Below are positions 29,877 through 39,162 of a DNA stretch of 64,000 nt, piece after piece (positions within the stretch are counted from its first letter, which is position 1; every line of letters starts with the position of its first letter). The stretch is from contig NZ_JAPWHE010000001.1 in the NCBI RefSeq assembly GCF_027214045.1, positions 728,946 to 792,945 on the forward strand, read 5' to 3'. A program made the position numbers and the translations under genes. The DNA comes from Castellaniella denitrificans (GTDB lineage Bacteria > Pseudomonadota > Gammaproteobacteria > Burkholderiales > Burkholderiaceae_B). The notes below the pieces were generated by a model. It did not search any database, had not been told where the DNA came from, and was given only the letters and a program-made list of their open reading frames with translations.

Positions 29877-31385
29877 ATGTCCGTCGATTATCTGAAACGC
29901 ATCCTGACGTCCAAAGTCTATGACGTCGCACACGAGACTTCTCTGGACCCGGCGCCCCGAATTTCCAAGCGGATCGGCAACACCGTGCTGCTCAAGCGCG
30001 AGGACACGCAGCCCGTGTTCAGCTTCAAGCTGCGCGGCGCCTACAACAAGATGGCGCACCTGAGCGGGGACGAACTGAAGCGTGGCGTCATCGCCGCATC
30101 GGCCGGCAATCACGCCCAGGGGGTCGCCCTGTCGGCCAGCCGTCTGAAGTGCCGGGCGGTGATCGTCATGCCGGTGACCACGCCCCAGGTCAAGATCGAC
30201 GCCGTGCGCGCCCTGGGTGGCGAGGTCGTGCTCTTCGGCGACAGCTTCACCGACGCCGCCGAACATGCCGCCGAACTGCAGGCGCGCGAAGGGCTGACCT
30301 TCGTGCATCCCTTCGACGATCCCGACGTCATCGCGGGCCAGGGGACCGTGGGCATGGAGATCCTGCGCCAGCACCCAGGCCCCATCGACGCGGTCTTCGT
30401 CGCCATCGGCGGCGGCGGCCTGATCGCCGGGGTGGCGGCCTACATCAAGCAGTTGCGCCCGGAAATCAAGATCATCGGCGTCCAGACTGTGGATTCGGAC
30501 GCCATGGTGCGCAGCGTCCAGGCCGGCCGCAGGGTCCGGCTGGCCGATGTGGGGCTGTTCTCCGACGGGACGGCGGTCAAGCAGGTGGGCCAGGAAACCT
30601 TCCGGCTGGCGCGCGAATATGTCGATGACTATGTCACCGTCGATACCGACGCCGTCTGTGCCGGCATCAAGGACGTATTCCAGGATACGCGCAGCGTCCT
30701 GGAGCCGGCCGGCGCGCTGGCGCTGGCCGGAGCCAAGCGTTATGCCGCCCAGCACAAATGGAAGGGCAAGACGCTGGTGGCCATCACCTGCGGCGCCAAC
30801 ATGAATTTCGACCGGCTGCGTTTCGTGGCCGAGCGCGCCGACGTCGGCGAGGCGCGCGAGGCCCTGTTCGCCATCACCCTGCCGGAAAAGCGCGGCAGTT
30901 TCCTGCGCTTGTGCGAAGCCGTGGGGCAGCGGGCCGTGACGGAGTTCAACTACCGGATCTCCGATGCCGAACAGGCGCATGTCTACGTGGGTTTGCAGAT
31001 CCGTTCCGAACCTGAAATCGAGAAACTGGCGGCGCATTTCCGCAAGCTGGATTTCCCCACCCTGGACCTGACCGGCAACGAAATGGCCAAGACCCACCTG
31101 CGCTACATGGTGGGGGGGCGTTCGGGCCTGGCCGAAAACGAAGTCCTGTACCGTTTCGAATTTCCCGAACGTCCCGGCGCCTTGATGAAGTTCCTGGGGG
31201 CCATGAATCCGGACTGGAACATCAGCCTGTTCCATTACCGCAATCAGGGCGACGACTACGGACGCATTCTGGTCGGCATTCAGGTGCCGCCCGCCGACAA
31301 GAAGGCCTTCAAGGAATTCCTGTCCACGCTGGGCTATCCCTGCTGGAACGAGACCGAGAATCCGGCCTACCGCCTGTTCCTGTAG
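29877..31385 (+). CDS. ilvA: threonine ammonia-lyase, biosynthetic
   Basis: 502 residues from the ATG at 29877; a longer open frame upstream is rejected because it runs antisense to the cyclase gene. The PLP domain has the Schiff-base lysine in SFKLRGAYNKM near 55, ASAGNHAQGVALSA and GGGGLIAGVA. Two ACT-like regulatory domains follow after about residue 325 (FAITLPEKRGSFLRL and YRFEFPERPGALMKFL), giving the isoleucine-inhibited long form. The enzyme deaminates threonine to 2-oxobutyrate for isoleucine. Length matches E. coli IlvA (514). Confidence 0.96.
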   Translation: MSVDYLKRILTSKVYDVAHETSLDPAPRISKRIGNTVLLKREDTQPVFSFKLRGAYNKMAHLSGDELKRGVIAASAGNHAQGVALSASRLKCRAVIVMPVTTPQVKIDAVRALGGEVVLFGDSFTDAAEHAAELQAREGLTFVHPFDDPDVIAGQGTVGMEILRQHPGPIDAVFVAIGGGGLIAGVAAYIKQLRPEIKIIGVQTVDSDAMVRSVQAGRRVRLADVGLFSDGTAVKQVGQETFRLAREYVDDYVTVDTDAVCAGIKDVFQDTRSVLEPAGALALAGAKRYAAQHKWKGKTLVAITCGANMNFDRLRFVAERADVGEAREALFAITLPEKRGSFLRLCEAVGQRAVTEFNYRISDAEQAHVYVGLQIRSEPEIEKLAAHFRKLDFPTLDLTGNEMAKTHLRYMVGGRSGLAENEVLYRFEFPERPGALMKFLGAMNPDWNISLFHYRNQGDDYGRILVGIQVPPADKKAFKEFLSTLGYPCWNETENPAYRLFL

Positions 31386-31402
31386 CGGGGCGGCCTTTCA
31401 GG

Positions 31403-32746
31403 TCAGGCGGCCTGGGCGGGCGAGGACGGCTGAGCCGGTGCCCGAAGAAGGTCATCGGGCCGACAGACGCGCGCCGCCGGAAACAGGATGCTGAAGACGC
31501 TGCCCTTGCCCGGGGTGCTTCGGATGTCCAGCGTGGCTTCGTGGCGCATGGCGACGTGCTTGGCGATGGCCAGTCCCAGGCCCGTGCCGCCGGTGGCGCG
31601 CGACCGTCCCCGGTCGACCCGGAAGAAGCGTTCCGTGAGGCGCGGGATATCGGCCGGCTCGATGCCGATGCCGGTGTCCCTGACCCGGTAGGCCGCGCCT
31701 CCGTCGGGCGTCGATTCCCACAGGACCGTGATGGCGCCGCCCGCCGGGGTGTAGCGCACGGCGTTGGTCAGCAGATTGCCGACCGCCGAGGCCAGTTCGG
31801 TGTCCTGTCCAAGGATGCGGAGGGTTTCGTCCAGCCGGACGTCGAACGTGTGCTGTCCGGCGGACAGCGCCTGGGCCTGAGCCAGGGCGGTGCGCACCAG
31901 GGCCGTGACCAGGACGGGAGCGCCTTCGCGGTTGGGCGTCGATTCCAGTGAAGACAGGGTCAGCAGGTCGGCCACCAGCGCCTGCATGTTGTGGGCCTGT
32001 TGCGCCATCAGGTCCAGGTAGTGGCGTCGTTGTTCGTCCGTCAGGGCATCGCCCGGCATGTCCTGCAGGGTCTCCACGAAACCCGACAGCACGGTCAGCG
32101 GCGTGCGCATTTCGTGGGACACGTTGGCGACGAAATCCTTGCGGGTGTTTTCCAGCCGTTCAATCTGGGTGATGTCGCGCGTGACCATCAGGAACTGGCC
32201 GACCCCATAGGGGGCCAGATGCAGCGACAGCGTACGGGCCAGGCCGCCGCGCTCCAGGTGCAGGATCAGGGGGCGGTCCCAGGTGTCCTGGTCGGCATAG
32301 CGGGCAAATTCCGGCGCGCGTACGATGTTGAGGATGCTGTGGCCACGGTCGCGGTCCAGGTCCAGCCCCAGGTGGCCGGCCGCCATCTGATTGCACCATT
32401 GCAGGGATTTGTCCGGGGCGAGCGTCAGGGCGCCGTCGGGCAGGGCCTCGGCGGCCAGCAGGGCGCGGTGGAAGTTGCGCGCGCGGTCCTGAAGGTCCAG
32501 GCGGTTCTGCTTCAGCTTGCGGTAGATGGGCGCCAGGATCTCGTCCCATGGGCCGACCGAGGGCGGCGGCGGTTCGTCGATGGCGCTCACCCAGCGGGCG
32601 ATGCGCGACAACTGCAGGCCGCTGATGAGGACCATCAGCAGCAGGCCCAGGGCGAAGAAGGCCCAGCCGGTGGCGGGGCCCAGCCAGGCGCCCAGCAGCC
32701 AGCCGCCCAGTGCCCAGAGCGCGATGGAAACGAGAGTCTTGCTCAT
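31403..32746 (-). CDS. phoR: phosphate regulon sensor histidine kinase
   Basis: 447 residues from the ATG at 32746, overlapping the phoB stop (ATGA). One or two N-terminal transmembrane segments (about 5-45), a PAS-like region (about 95-200), then HisKA with VSHEMRTPLTVLSGF (phospho-His) and HATPase with RVRDTGIGIEP and GGTGLGLAIAKH. The absence of a large periplasmic domain is typical of PhoR, which senses phosphate through the Pst transporter and PhoU rather than directly. No pst or phoU genes are in the window. Confidence 0.93.
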   Translation of the reverse strand: MSKTLVSIALWALGGWLLGAWLGPATGWAFFALGLLLMVLISGLQLSRIARWVSAIDEPPPPSVGPWDEILAPIYRKLKQNRLDLQDRARNFHRALLAAEALPDGALTLAPDKSLQWCNQMAAGHLGLDLDRDRGHSILNIVRAPEFARYADQDTWDRPLILHLERGGLARTLSLHLAPYGVGQFLMVTRDITQIERLENTRKDFVANVSHEMRTPLTVLSGFVETLQDMPGDALTDEQRRHYLDLMAQQAHNMQALVADLLTLSSLESTPNREGAPVLVTALVRTALAQAQALSAGQHTFDVRLDETLRILGQDTELASAVGNLLTNAVRYTPAGGAITVLWESTPDGGAAYRVRDTGIGIEPADIPRLTERFFRVDRGRSRATGGTGLGLAIAKHVAMRHEATLDIRSTPGKGSVFSILFPAARVCRPDDLLRAPAQPSSPAQAA

Positions 32747-33438
32747 TGCGGGTGTGTGATGCTGAAACGATAGCCCGCCCCGCGCGAGGTCTGGATGGCG
32801 CCTTCCAGGCCGGCGGGCGACAGGGCCTTGCGCAGGCGGCGGATGTGGACGTCCACGGTGCGTTCCTCGACGAAGACGTGATCGCCCCAGACCTGATCCA
32901 ATAGTTGGCTGCGGCTGTACACACGCTCCGCATGCGTCATCAGGAAGTGTAGCAGGCGGAATTCCGTCGGCCCCATGGACAGGGGCTGGCCGTTGCCGGA
33001 CACGCGCCGGGAGTCGGGTTCCAGACGCAGCCCGCCCGCCTCGATCGGGTCGGGAGTGAGTTGCGGCGCCCGGCGGCGCAACAGGGATTTGACGCGCGCC
33101 AGCAATTCGCGCGGAGAAAAGGGTTTGGTGATGTAGTCGTCGGCACCGGCCTCGAGGCCGTCCACCTTGTCCTGCTCGGCGCTGCGCGCGGTCAGCATGA
33201 TCAGCGGGATGTCCCGGGTGCGGGCGTCGCCGCGCAACTGGCGGGCCAGACGGATGCCGGGCTGGTCTGGCAGCATCCAGTCCAGCAGGATCAGGTCGGG
33301 CAGTACCTGCTGGATCTGTTCCAGCGCCTGCTGCGCGTCCAGCGCGCTGCGCACGCCATAACCGGCGTGTTTCAGGTTGACGGTCAGCAGTTCCTGGATG
33401 GCGGGTTCGTCTTCGATGAGCAGGATGGTGGCGGGCAT
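32743..33438 (-). CDS. phoB: phosphate regulon response regulator
   Basis: 231 residues from the ATG at 33438; the upstream in-frame ATG at 33459 lacks family support. The receiver domain has ILLIEDEPAI, phosphoacceptor Asp in LLDWMLPDQPG, LTARS and ITKPFSPRELLAR. The C-terminal winged helix has GPTEFRLLHFLMTHAERVYSR and VDVHIRRLRKAL with RGAGYRF. It activates phosphate-starvation genes. It is followed directly by phoR. A possible Pho box lies about 80 bases upstream of its start. Confidence 0.95.
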   Translation of the reverse strand: MPATILLIEDEPAIQELLTVNLKHAGYGVRSALDAQQALEQIQQVLPDLILLDWMLPDQPGIRLARQLRGDARTRDIPLIMLTARSAEQDKVDGLEAGADDYITKPFSPRELLARVKSLLRRRAPQLTPDPIEAGGLRLEPDSRRVSGNGQPLSMGPTEFRLLHFLMTHAERVYSRSQLLDQVWGDHVFVEERTVDVHIRRLRKALSPAGLEGAIQTSRGAGYRFSITHPQ

Positions 33439-33518
33439 AGGGCGGGTCTCGTCTCGCAAGGCGGCGTGGCCCGGAGAGGACCGCGCCGTTCCGGCCGCGG
33501 GATGATCGGTCCGGTACG

Positions 33519-33540
33519 GTTGTCATCATACGGTCGCATT
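33519..33540. promoter_or_regulatory. possible Pho box in the phoB/ubiE divergent region
   Basis: The sequence GTTGTCATCATACGGTCGCA has a TTGTCAT half-site at 33520-33526, and eleven bases further a weaker CGGTCGC. A third TTGTCAT occurs near 33565. Pho boxes are CTGTCAT repeats spaced by 11 bases. The second half-site is degenerate, so this is only a candidate for phoB autoregulation. Confidence 0.35.
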
Positions 33541-33620
33541 ATTTCACTGATGTGACGTTGTCATATAGGGCGAAGCCCGCGCGTCGTGGGGCTCTGCTGC
33601 GGTGGTACGATACGGGGATC

Positions 33621-34385
33621 ATGAGCACACCCGTATCAGACGCCGGCCAGGAGCCGCAGACCCATTTCGGCTTCGAGACCGTCCAGGAGACGGACAAGGC
33701 GCGCCGCGTGGCCGAAGTCTTCCATTCCGTGGCCTCGCGCTACGATGTGATGAACGACCTGATGTCGGCCGGACTGCATCGCGTCTGGAAAGCCTTCACC
33801 ATTGGACGCGCCCAGGTGCGGCCAGGCATGCGGGTGCTGGATATCGCCGGGGGAACCGGTGACCTGGCGCGCGCCTTTGCCCGCCGCGCCGGTCCCGAGG
33901 GCGAGGTCTGGCTGACCGACATCAACGATTCCATGCTGCGTGTGGGCCGCGACCGCCTGCTGGACCGTGGCGTGGTCGCGCCGGTGGCGGTCTGCGATGC
34001 CGAGTGCCTGCCGTTTCCGGACCGGTACTTCGATCGGGTGTCGGTGGCGTTCGGTCTGCGCAACATGACGCACAAGGACCGCGCCCTGGCGGAAATGCGT
34101 CGCGTGCTGAAGCCGGGCGGGAAACTGCTGGTACTGGAATTCTCCCGCGTGACGCCGGCCCTGGCGCCCGCGTACGATTGGTATTCCTTCAACATTCTGC
34201 CGAAGATGGGCCAGCTGGTGGCGGGCGACGAGGCCAGCTACCGTTACCTTGCGGAATCCATCCGCATGCATCCGGACCAGGAGACCCTGGCCGGCATGAT
34301 GCGCGAGGCCGGCCTGGACCGTGTGCGGTACTTCAATATGACGGCCGGCGTGGTCGCGCTGCACGAGGGGGTTCGGCTGGACTGA
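33621..34385 (+). CDS. ubiE: ubiquinone/menaquinone C-methyltransferase
   Basis: 254 residues from the ATG at 33621; an upstream in-frame start at 33552 would add 23 untypical residues. Family segments [24 protein letters not shown], the SAM loop [15 protein letters not shown], and [13 protein letters not shown] are intact. UbiE methylates the ring carbon of demethylmenaquinone and 2-polyprenyl-6-methoxybenzoquinol. It opens a rightward ubi cluster with ubiJ and ubiB, separated here by a Tim44-like gene and a strong terminator. Confidence 0.96.
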   Translation: MSTPVSDAGQEPQTHFGFETVQETDKARRVAEVFHSVASRYDVMNDLMSAGLHRVWKAFTIGRAQVRPGMRVLDIAGGTGDLARAFARRAGPEGEVWLTDINDSMLRVGRDRLLDRGVVAPVAVCDAECLPFPDRYFDRVSVAFGLRNMTHKDRALAEMRRVLKPGGKLLVLEFSRVTPALAPAYDWYSFNILPKMGQLVAGDEASYRYLAESIRMHPDQETLAGMMREAGLDRVRYFNMTAGVVALHEGVRLD

Positions 34386-34430
34386 TCCGTAGCCGTCCTC
34401 AGGGCGGCGCATGTCGCCGTTCCCGCGAAT

Positions 34431-34465
34431 CACACAGGCCGCCTTCGGGCGGCCTGTGTGTATTT
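34431..34465 (+). terminator. Rho-independent terminator after ubiE
   Basis: A perfect 13-base stem (34431-34443 with 34448-34460) closes on a TTCG tetraloop, followed by TATTT. It lies 45 bases after the ubiE stop and should separate ubiE from the Tim44-like gene. Confidence 0.88.
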
Positions 34466-34587
34466 CGATGCGTAAAAAGAACATTTCCGCCCAGCGGATC
34501 AGCGGGTTCTATGGTAATTTACAGGTTCATTCAGCTTTCTGTCAGGTTGCCGGAATACGCATCGGTCCTGACCCTCCAGGAGACTCC

Positions 34588-35559
34588 ATGAACCTTCGTC
34601 TACCCCGCTGGGCCGCCGCCTCTGTGCTGCTGATGGCGGCTGCGACCATGATGACCGTGACCCAGGATGCGGAAGCCCGCCGCATGGGCGGCGGCCTGAG
34701 CTTCGGCCGCCAGTCCACCAACGTCGTCAAGCAGCGCCAGGCCGTGACGCCGCCGGCCGCCCAGACCACACAGCGCGCGGCCGCCCCGGCCGCCGGTGCG
34801 GCGGGCACGGCCGCCGCGGGCGCCGCCGCCAAGTCGGGCATGTCCCGCTGGTTGGGCCCCATCGCCGGCATCGCCGCCGGCCTGGGGATCGCCGCCCTGT
34901 TGTCCAGCATGGGCCTGTCCGGCGCCTTCCTGGAATTCCTCTCCAGCGCCTTGCTGATCGGCCTGGTGGTCTTCGCCGTCATGTTCCTGGTGCGCCGCCT
35001 GCGCGGGGCCCAGCGGCCGCTGGCCGCCGCGGGCGCCACGGCTTCGGGCAACAGCTATCGACAGTCCGAGCCCCAGGATCGTGGCTTCGATCCGTCCGGT
35101 GCCCACCCGGCGTCTGCGTCGGCCTCGTCCGCCGCGCCGGTGATCGAGTCCGCGCCCTCTGTCCAGGTCCAGGATCCATCCTGGTTCATCCCGGAAGGCT
35201 TCGACGTGCCGGCCTTCCTGGATCAGGCCAAGCAGCAGTTCACGCGTGTGCAAACCCTGTGGGATGCGGGCAACCGCGACAGTTTGCGTGAATTCCTGAC
35301 CGATGATCTTCTGGTGGAAATCACTCCCCGCCTGCCCAGCCCCGAAGAGGGCAACCGCACTGATGTCGTGCTGCTGAACGCCGAACTGCTGGGCATCGAG
35401 ACCGTGGCTGGAGGCCACCTGGCCAGTGTGCGCTATTCCGGCATGCTGCGCGAGTCGGCGGGGTCCGAGGCCTTCCACTTCGAAGAAGTCTGGAACCTGT
35501 ACAAAGCCGATGACGCCGGCTGGTTGCTGGCCGGCATCCAGCAGACCAACGCGCGCTGA
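34588..35559 (+). CDS. Tim44-like domain protein, membrane anchored
   Basis: 323 residues from the ATG at 34588, preceded by CCAGGAGACTCC as RBS. An N-terminal signal peptide (about 1-30) is followed by an Ala/Gln/Thr-rich stretch. Two adjacent hydrophobic segments (about 95-128; GPIAGIAAGLGIAALL, FLSSALLIGLVVFAVMFLV) come next. The C-terminal Tim44-like domain runs from about 205 to 320 (FDVPAFLDQAKQQFTRVQTLWDAGN and FHFEEVWNLYKA). The bacterial members of this family have no settled function; the mitochondrial namesake helps protein import. The position between ubiE and ubiJ recurs in Burkholderiales, hinting at a membrane or quinone role. Confidence 0.88.
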   Translation: MNLRLPRWAAASVLLMAAATMMTVTQDAEARRMGGGLSFGRQSTNVVKQRQAVTPPAAQTTQRAAAPAAGAAGTAAAGAAAKSGMSRWLGPIAGIAAGLGIAALLSSMGLSGAFLEFLSSALLIGLVVFAVMFLVRRLRGAQRPLAAAGATASGNSYRQSEPQDRGFDPSGAHPASASASSAAPVIESAPSVQVQDPSWFIPEGFDVPAFLDQAKQQFTRVQTLWDAGNRDSLREFLTDDLLVEITPRLPSPEEGNRTDVVLLNAELLGIETVAGGHLASVRYSGMLRESAGSEAFHFEEVWNLYKADDAGWLLAGIQQTNAR

Positions 35560-35582
35560 TCCGCCGCGTCCGGCCTGTTTTC

Positions 35583-35617
35583 GCGGCCGCCCGCCCGTTC
35601 CCGGGGCGGGCGGCCGC
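35583..35617 (+). terminator. GC-rich hairpin, probable terminator after the Tim44-like gene
   Basis: A 14-base perfect stem (35583-35596 with 35604-35617) with a seven-base loop, 23 bases after the stop. No clear T-run follows, but four T residues precede it, so it may serve either strand. Confidence 0.6.
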
Positions 35618-35749
35618 TTGCGTTGCGGCCCCCTCGGGAGCACACGGGACAGGGTCCGACGCGCTTTTCCGGCCCGCCTGCGCGATGCGCAAAACCGGTA
35701 AACTGGGGCCTGCCCTGCGCCCGACCTGGCGCGTCCGGTCCCGTCGTCC

Positions 35750-36376
35750 ATGATCATGCCCCTTCCCTTGCCCTTTCCTTCCCCCTCCGATGTCCTGCTC
35801 CGGGGGCTGAACGCGTTGCTGCGCCGTGAGCGCTGGGCGTGTGAAAAGCTGGCGGGCCATGCCGGCAAATCGATTCGCCTGACGGCGGGCGAACCCTGGA
35901 CGCTGCAATGCGCGATCGCTTCCGACGGCACGTTGCGGGCGTGCGACCGGGCCGTGGTGCCCGATGTGATCCTGTCCATCCCGCCCGACCGCCGCCGCGA
36001 CCTGCCCGGCGCCTGGCGCGACGAAGGCCTGGCTGGCATCACCGGTCTGGCGCATATCCAGGGGGACGCCGGACTGGCGCACCTGGTGTCCGACCTGGCA
36101 CGCGGTTTGCGCTGGGATGTCGAGGACGACCTGTCGCGCGTCGTGGGCGATGTGGCGGCCGTGCGCCTGACCCGGGGCGCGCGCGAACTCGCCGGCGGCC
36201 TGCGGCGGGCCGCGCGCCGCGCGCAGGACAATCTGACGGAATATCTGGGCGAGGAATCCGGCCTGGGCGTCCGGGAAACGGACTTGAGGGCCTGGACGGA
36301 GGGGCGTCGGGCCCTCGAAGTCCGTCTGGAACGCCTTGACGTCCGTCTGCGGCGGCTGGAGGGCGGGACATGCTGA
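35750..36376 (+). CDS. ubiJ: ubiquinone biosynthesis accessory factor UbiJ
   Basis: 208 residues. An SCP2 sterol-carrier domain covers about 20-115 ([27 protein letters not shown] and [18 protein letters not shown]). The C-terminal helical region is rich in Arg/Glu ([22 protein letters not shown] pattern), as in UbiJ. The protein helps assemble the Ubi metabolon and binds lipid intermediates. Start at 35750 or 35756 cannot be separated. Its last seven bases overlap ubiB, so the pair is coupled. Confidence 0.9.
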   Translation: MIMPLPLPFPSPSDVLLRGLNALLRRERWACEKLAGHAGKSIRLTAGEPWTLQCAIASDGTLRACDRAVVPDVILSIPPDRRRDLPGAWRDEGLAGITGLAHIQGDAGLAHLVSDLARGLRWDVEDDLSRVVGDVAAVRLTRGARELAGGLRRAARRAQDNLTEYLGEESGLGVRETDLRAWTEGRRALEVRLERLDVRLRRLEGGTC

Positions 36377-37935
36377 CGTTCCTGCGCCTGGTCTACATCC
36401 TGTGGATCGGCTTGCGCTACCGGCTCGACGAACTGGTCCTGTCCGGCATCCAGCACCCCTGGGCGCATGCGCTGCTGAAGATCGTCTGCCTGGGCCGCCG
36501 GCCACGTCGCCCGCGCGGCGAACGCCTGCGCCTGGCCCTTGAAACCCTGGGGCCGATCTACGTCAAGTTCGGCCAGGTCCTGTCCACGCGCCGCGACCTG
36601 GTGCCTCAGGACATCGCCGACGAACTGGCCCGGCTCCAGGATCGGGTGCCCCCCTTTCCGTCCGATCAGGCGGCCGACATCATTCGCGAGTCCCTGGGCG
36701 ACGCGCCCCAGAACCTGTTCGCCCGTTTCGACCGGGATCCCGTGGCCTCGGCGTCCATCGCCCAGGTGCACTTCGCCGTGCTGCACGACGGCCGAGAGGT
36801 TGCGGTCAAGGTCCTGCGCCCCGGGATGCGGGAAGCCATCGAGCGCGACCTGACGCTGCTGCGCGCGCTGGCCGGGCTGGTCGAGCGGCTGGCGCCCGAC
36901 GGGCGGCGCCTGAAGCCGCGCGAGGTCGTGGCCGAATTCGACAAATACCTGCACGATGAACTGGACCTGATCCGCGAGGCCGCGAACTGCAGCCAGCTGC
37001 GGCGCAATTTCGGTCCCGACACCGGTCGCGCCCACCTGTTGCGGGTGCCCGAGGTCGTCTGGGAATATTGCGCCAGCCAGGTCTTCACCATGGAACGCAT
37101 GCGCGGCGTGCCAGTCAGCCAGGTCGAACGCCTGCGCGCGCTGGGTGTGGACATCCCCCTGCTGGCGCGCCAGGGGGTCGAGATCTTCTTCATGCAGGTG
37201 TTCACGGACGGCTTTTTCCACGCCGACATGCACCCGGGCAACATCTACGTGTCCGACGATCCGGATACCCTGGGGCGCTACATCGCCCTGGACTTCGGCA
37301 TCGTCGGCTCACTGTCGGAATTCGACAAGAACTACCTGGCGCAGAATTTCCTCGCCTTTTTCCAGCGGGACTATCGTCGGGTCGCCCAGTTGCACATTGA
37401 GTCCGGCTGGGTGCCGCCCACCACCCGCGAAGAGGAACTCGAAGGCGCCGTGCGCGCCGTCTGCGAACCCTATTTCGATCGGCCGCTGGCTGAAATCTCC
37501 CTGGGGCAGGTGTTGCTGCGCCTGTTCCAGACCTCGCGGCGCTTCAATGTGGAAATCCAGCCCCAACTGGTGCTGCTGCAGAAGACCCTGCTGAACGTCG
37601 AGGGCATGGGCCGCGAACTGGATCCGAGCCTGGACCTGTGGCGGACGGCCAAGCCCTTTCTGGAAAAATGGATGCACCAGCGCGTCGGCTTGCGCGGCCT
37701 GCGCCAGCGTCTGGACCAGGAGGCCAGCCAGTGGGCGCAGATCCTGCCGCAGATTCCCCGACTGGTCTACACCCGCCTGAACCATCCCGATCCCGGGCCG
37801 GCGATGCGGGCCGAAATCGAACGGTTGCGCCGCGCCCAGGATCGTTCCAACGCCTTGCTGGCCGTGCTGTGCGGCATCCTGGCGACCGGACTGGCCGTGG
37901 CGGTCTGGGCGTTGACGCGTGGGGGGGGGCTCTGA
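36370..37935 (+). CDS. ubiB: ubiquinone biosynthesis protein kinase/ATPase UbiB
   Basis: 521 residues of the ADCK/ABC1 atypical kinase family. The KxGQ motif is [16 protein letters not shown] near 60; the invariant lysine is in EVAVKVLRP near 150. [13 protein letters not shown] and ALDFGIVG form the catalytic and metal sites. Two C-terminal transmembrane helices are compressed into the last 35 residues ([21 protein letters not shown]). UbiB supports aerobic ubiquinone synthesis by ATPase-driven extraction of intermediates. A run of nine G residues sits just before its stop, which overlaps the next start (TGATG). Confidence 0.96.
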   Translation: MLTFLRLVYILWIGLRYRLDELVLSGIQHPWAHALLKIVCLGRRPRRPRGERLRLALETLGPIYVKFGQVLSTRRDLVPQDIADELARLQDRVPPFPSDQAADIIRESLGDAPQNLFARFDRDPVASASIAQVHFAVLHDGREVAVKVLRPGMREAIERDLTLLRALAGLVERLAPDGRRLKPREVVAEFDKYLHDELDLIREAANCSQLRRNFGPDTGRAHLLRVPEVVWEYCASQVFTMERMRGVPVSQVERLRALGVDIPLLARQGVEIFFMQVFTDGFFHADMHPGNIYVSDDPDTLGRYIALDFGIVGSLSEFDKNYLAQNFLAFFQRDYRRVAQLHIESGWVPPTTREEELEGAVRAVCEPYFDRPLAEISLGQVLLRLFQTSRRFNVEIQPQLVLLQKTLLNVEGMGRELDPSLDLWRTAKPFLEKWMHQRVGLRGLRQRLDQEASQWAQILPQIPRLVYTRLNHPDPGPAMRAEIERLRRAQDRSNALLAVLCGILATGLAVAVWALTRGGGL

Positions 37936-38420
37936 TGGCGGCCGCGCGTTTCGAGTCCAAGGTCCTCGACCGCGCGACCTGCGAGCGGGCCGTGCGCGAA
38001 GGACGCCTTCCGCGTCCGCTGGTGTTCACCAACGGCGTGTTCGATATTTTGCATCGCGGTCATGTCACTTACCTGGATCAGGCCGCCCGGCTGGGGGCAT
38101 CGCTGATCGTGGGTGTGAACACGGACGATTCCGTGCGCCGCCTGGGCAAGGGCGACGACCGGCCTCTGAATGGTCAGGACGATCGGGCCGCCCTGCTGGC
38201 CGCGCTGGCCTGTGTGGACGCGGTGGTGCTGTTCACCGAGGACACGCCGCTGGAGCTGATCCGGGCGCTGCGGCCCGACGTGATCGTCAAGGGCGGCGAC
38301 TACGAGATGGACGCGCTGCCGGAAACCGCCGTGGTGCGCGGATGGGGCGGCCGGGCTGTTGCGATCCCGTTCGAGCACCAGCGCTCGACCACGGCGCTGC
38401 TGCGCAAGATCAGAACTTGA
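37935..38420 (+). CDS. rfaE2: D-glycero-beta-D-manno-heptose 1-phosphate adenylyltransferase (separate HldE C-terminal domain)
   Basis: 161 residues. The nucleotidyltransferase HxGH motif is TNGVFDILHRGHVTYL near 35; VIVKGGDYEMDALPE and EHQRSTTALLRKI close the fold. In enterobacteria this activity is fused to a kinase (HldE); here only the adenylyltransferase is encoded, as in other betaproteobacteria with split HldA/HldC. It activates heptose-1-phosphate for LPS inner core. The start shares a base with the ubiB stop. Its last 11 bases overlap the convergent pcm gene. Confidence 0.95.
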   Translation: MAAARFESKVLDRATCERAVREGRLPRPLVFTNGVFDILHRGHVTYLDQAARLGASLIVGVNTDDSVRRLGKGDDRPLNGQDDRAALLAALACVDAVVLFTEDTPLELIRALRPDVIVKGGDYEMDALPETAVVRGWGGRAVAIPFEHQRSTTALLRKIRT

Positions 38421-39090
38421 AGCGCGAACGCGCCGTGCCGCGCAGGGGTTTCACGTAGGTGTCGAACAGATACGCGGTGTCGAAGTTCGCGGCGCTGGTG
38501 CGCGTGATGCGGCACACCGTCATGATCGGGCTGTGGCCGACGATGGCCACCATGCGGCCGCCCACGGCCAGCTGGTATTTCAGCGCATCGGGCACCGAGG
38601 GCACCGAGCCGGTGATCAGGATGGCGTCGTATTCGGCGGTGCCCCAGCCGGCGTGCGCGTCGCCCGTTTCCAGGGCGACATTGGCGACCTGGCTGCGCGC
38701 GAGATTCGCCTGGGCGAAGGCCGACAGGCGGCTTTCGAGTTCGATGCTGGTGACCTGCTGGCACAGCCGCGACAGCAGGGCGGCCTGGTAGCCCGAGCCT
38801 GTGCCGATTTCCAGCACGCAGTCGGTGGGCTGAAGCCGCAGTTCCTCGGCCAGCTTGGCCTCGACTTTCGGGGACAGCATGGTTTCGCGGGTATCGACGC
38901 CGTCGATCACCAGCGGCAGTTCCGTGTCCGCGAAGGCCAGGGCGCGCAGATGCGGCGGAACGAAGCGTTCGCGGGGCATGTCGAAGACGGCCTGCAGCAC
39001 CCGTTCGTCCTGGACGTTCCAGGGACGGATCTGCTGTTCGACCATGTTGAAACGGGCACGATCGGCGTCTGTGATGTCGTTGACGTTCAT
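38410..39090 (-). CDS. pcm: protein-L-isoaspartate O-methyltransferase family protein
   Basis: 226 residues. The family entry motif MVEQQIRPWNVQDERVL is followed by RERFVPPHLRALAFADTELPL and the SAM loop VLEIGTGSGYQAALLSRL. It lacks the usual Thr-Ser dipeptide of classical PIMT near residue 60, where DTRETMLSP is found, so repair of isoaspartate should not be assumed. The pattern matches the Burkholderiales subgroup often located before tolC. A TATAAT box on the minus strand at 39124-39129, 34 bases from the start, may be its promoter. Confidence 0.85.
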   Translation of the reverse strand: MNVNDITDADRARFNMVEQQIRPWNVQDERVLQAVFDMPRERFVPPHLRALAFADTELPLVIDGVDTRETMLSPKVEAKLAEELRLQPTDCVLEIGTGSGYQAALLSRLCQQVTSIELESRLSAFAQANLARSQVANVALETGDAHAGWGTAEYDAILITGSVPSVPDALKYQLAVGGRMVAIVGHSPIMTVCRITRTSAANFDTAYLFDTYVKPLRGTARSRFKF

Positions 39091-39130
39091 GTCGCGAAGA
39101 TACCTGAGGTTGATTCGAGTCCGATTATAG

Positions 39131-39151
39131 GCCAGCGGCCCGGCCGCTGGC
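39131..39151 (-). terminator. hairpin between thiD and pcm
   Basis: Ten-base arms (39131-39140 and 39142-39151) form a GC-rich palindrome 11 bases after the thiD stop. No T-run. It immediately precedes the candidate -10 box of pcm, so it could act as terminator of thiD. Confidence 0.5.
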
Positions 39152-39162
39152 TTTGATAGGGG

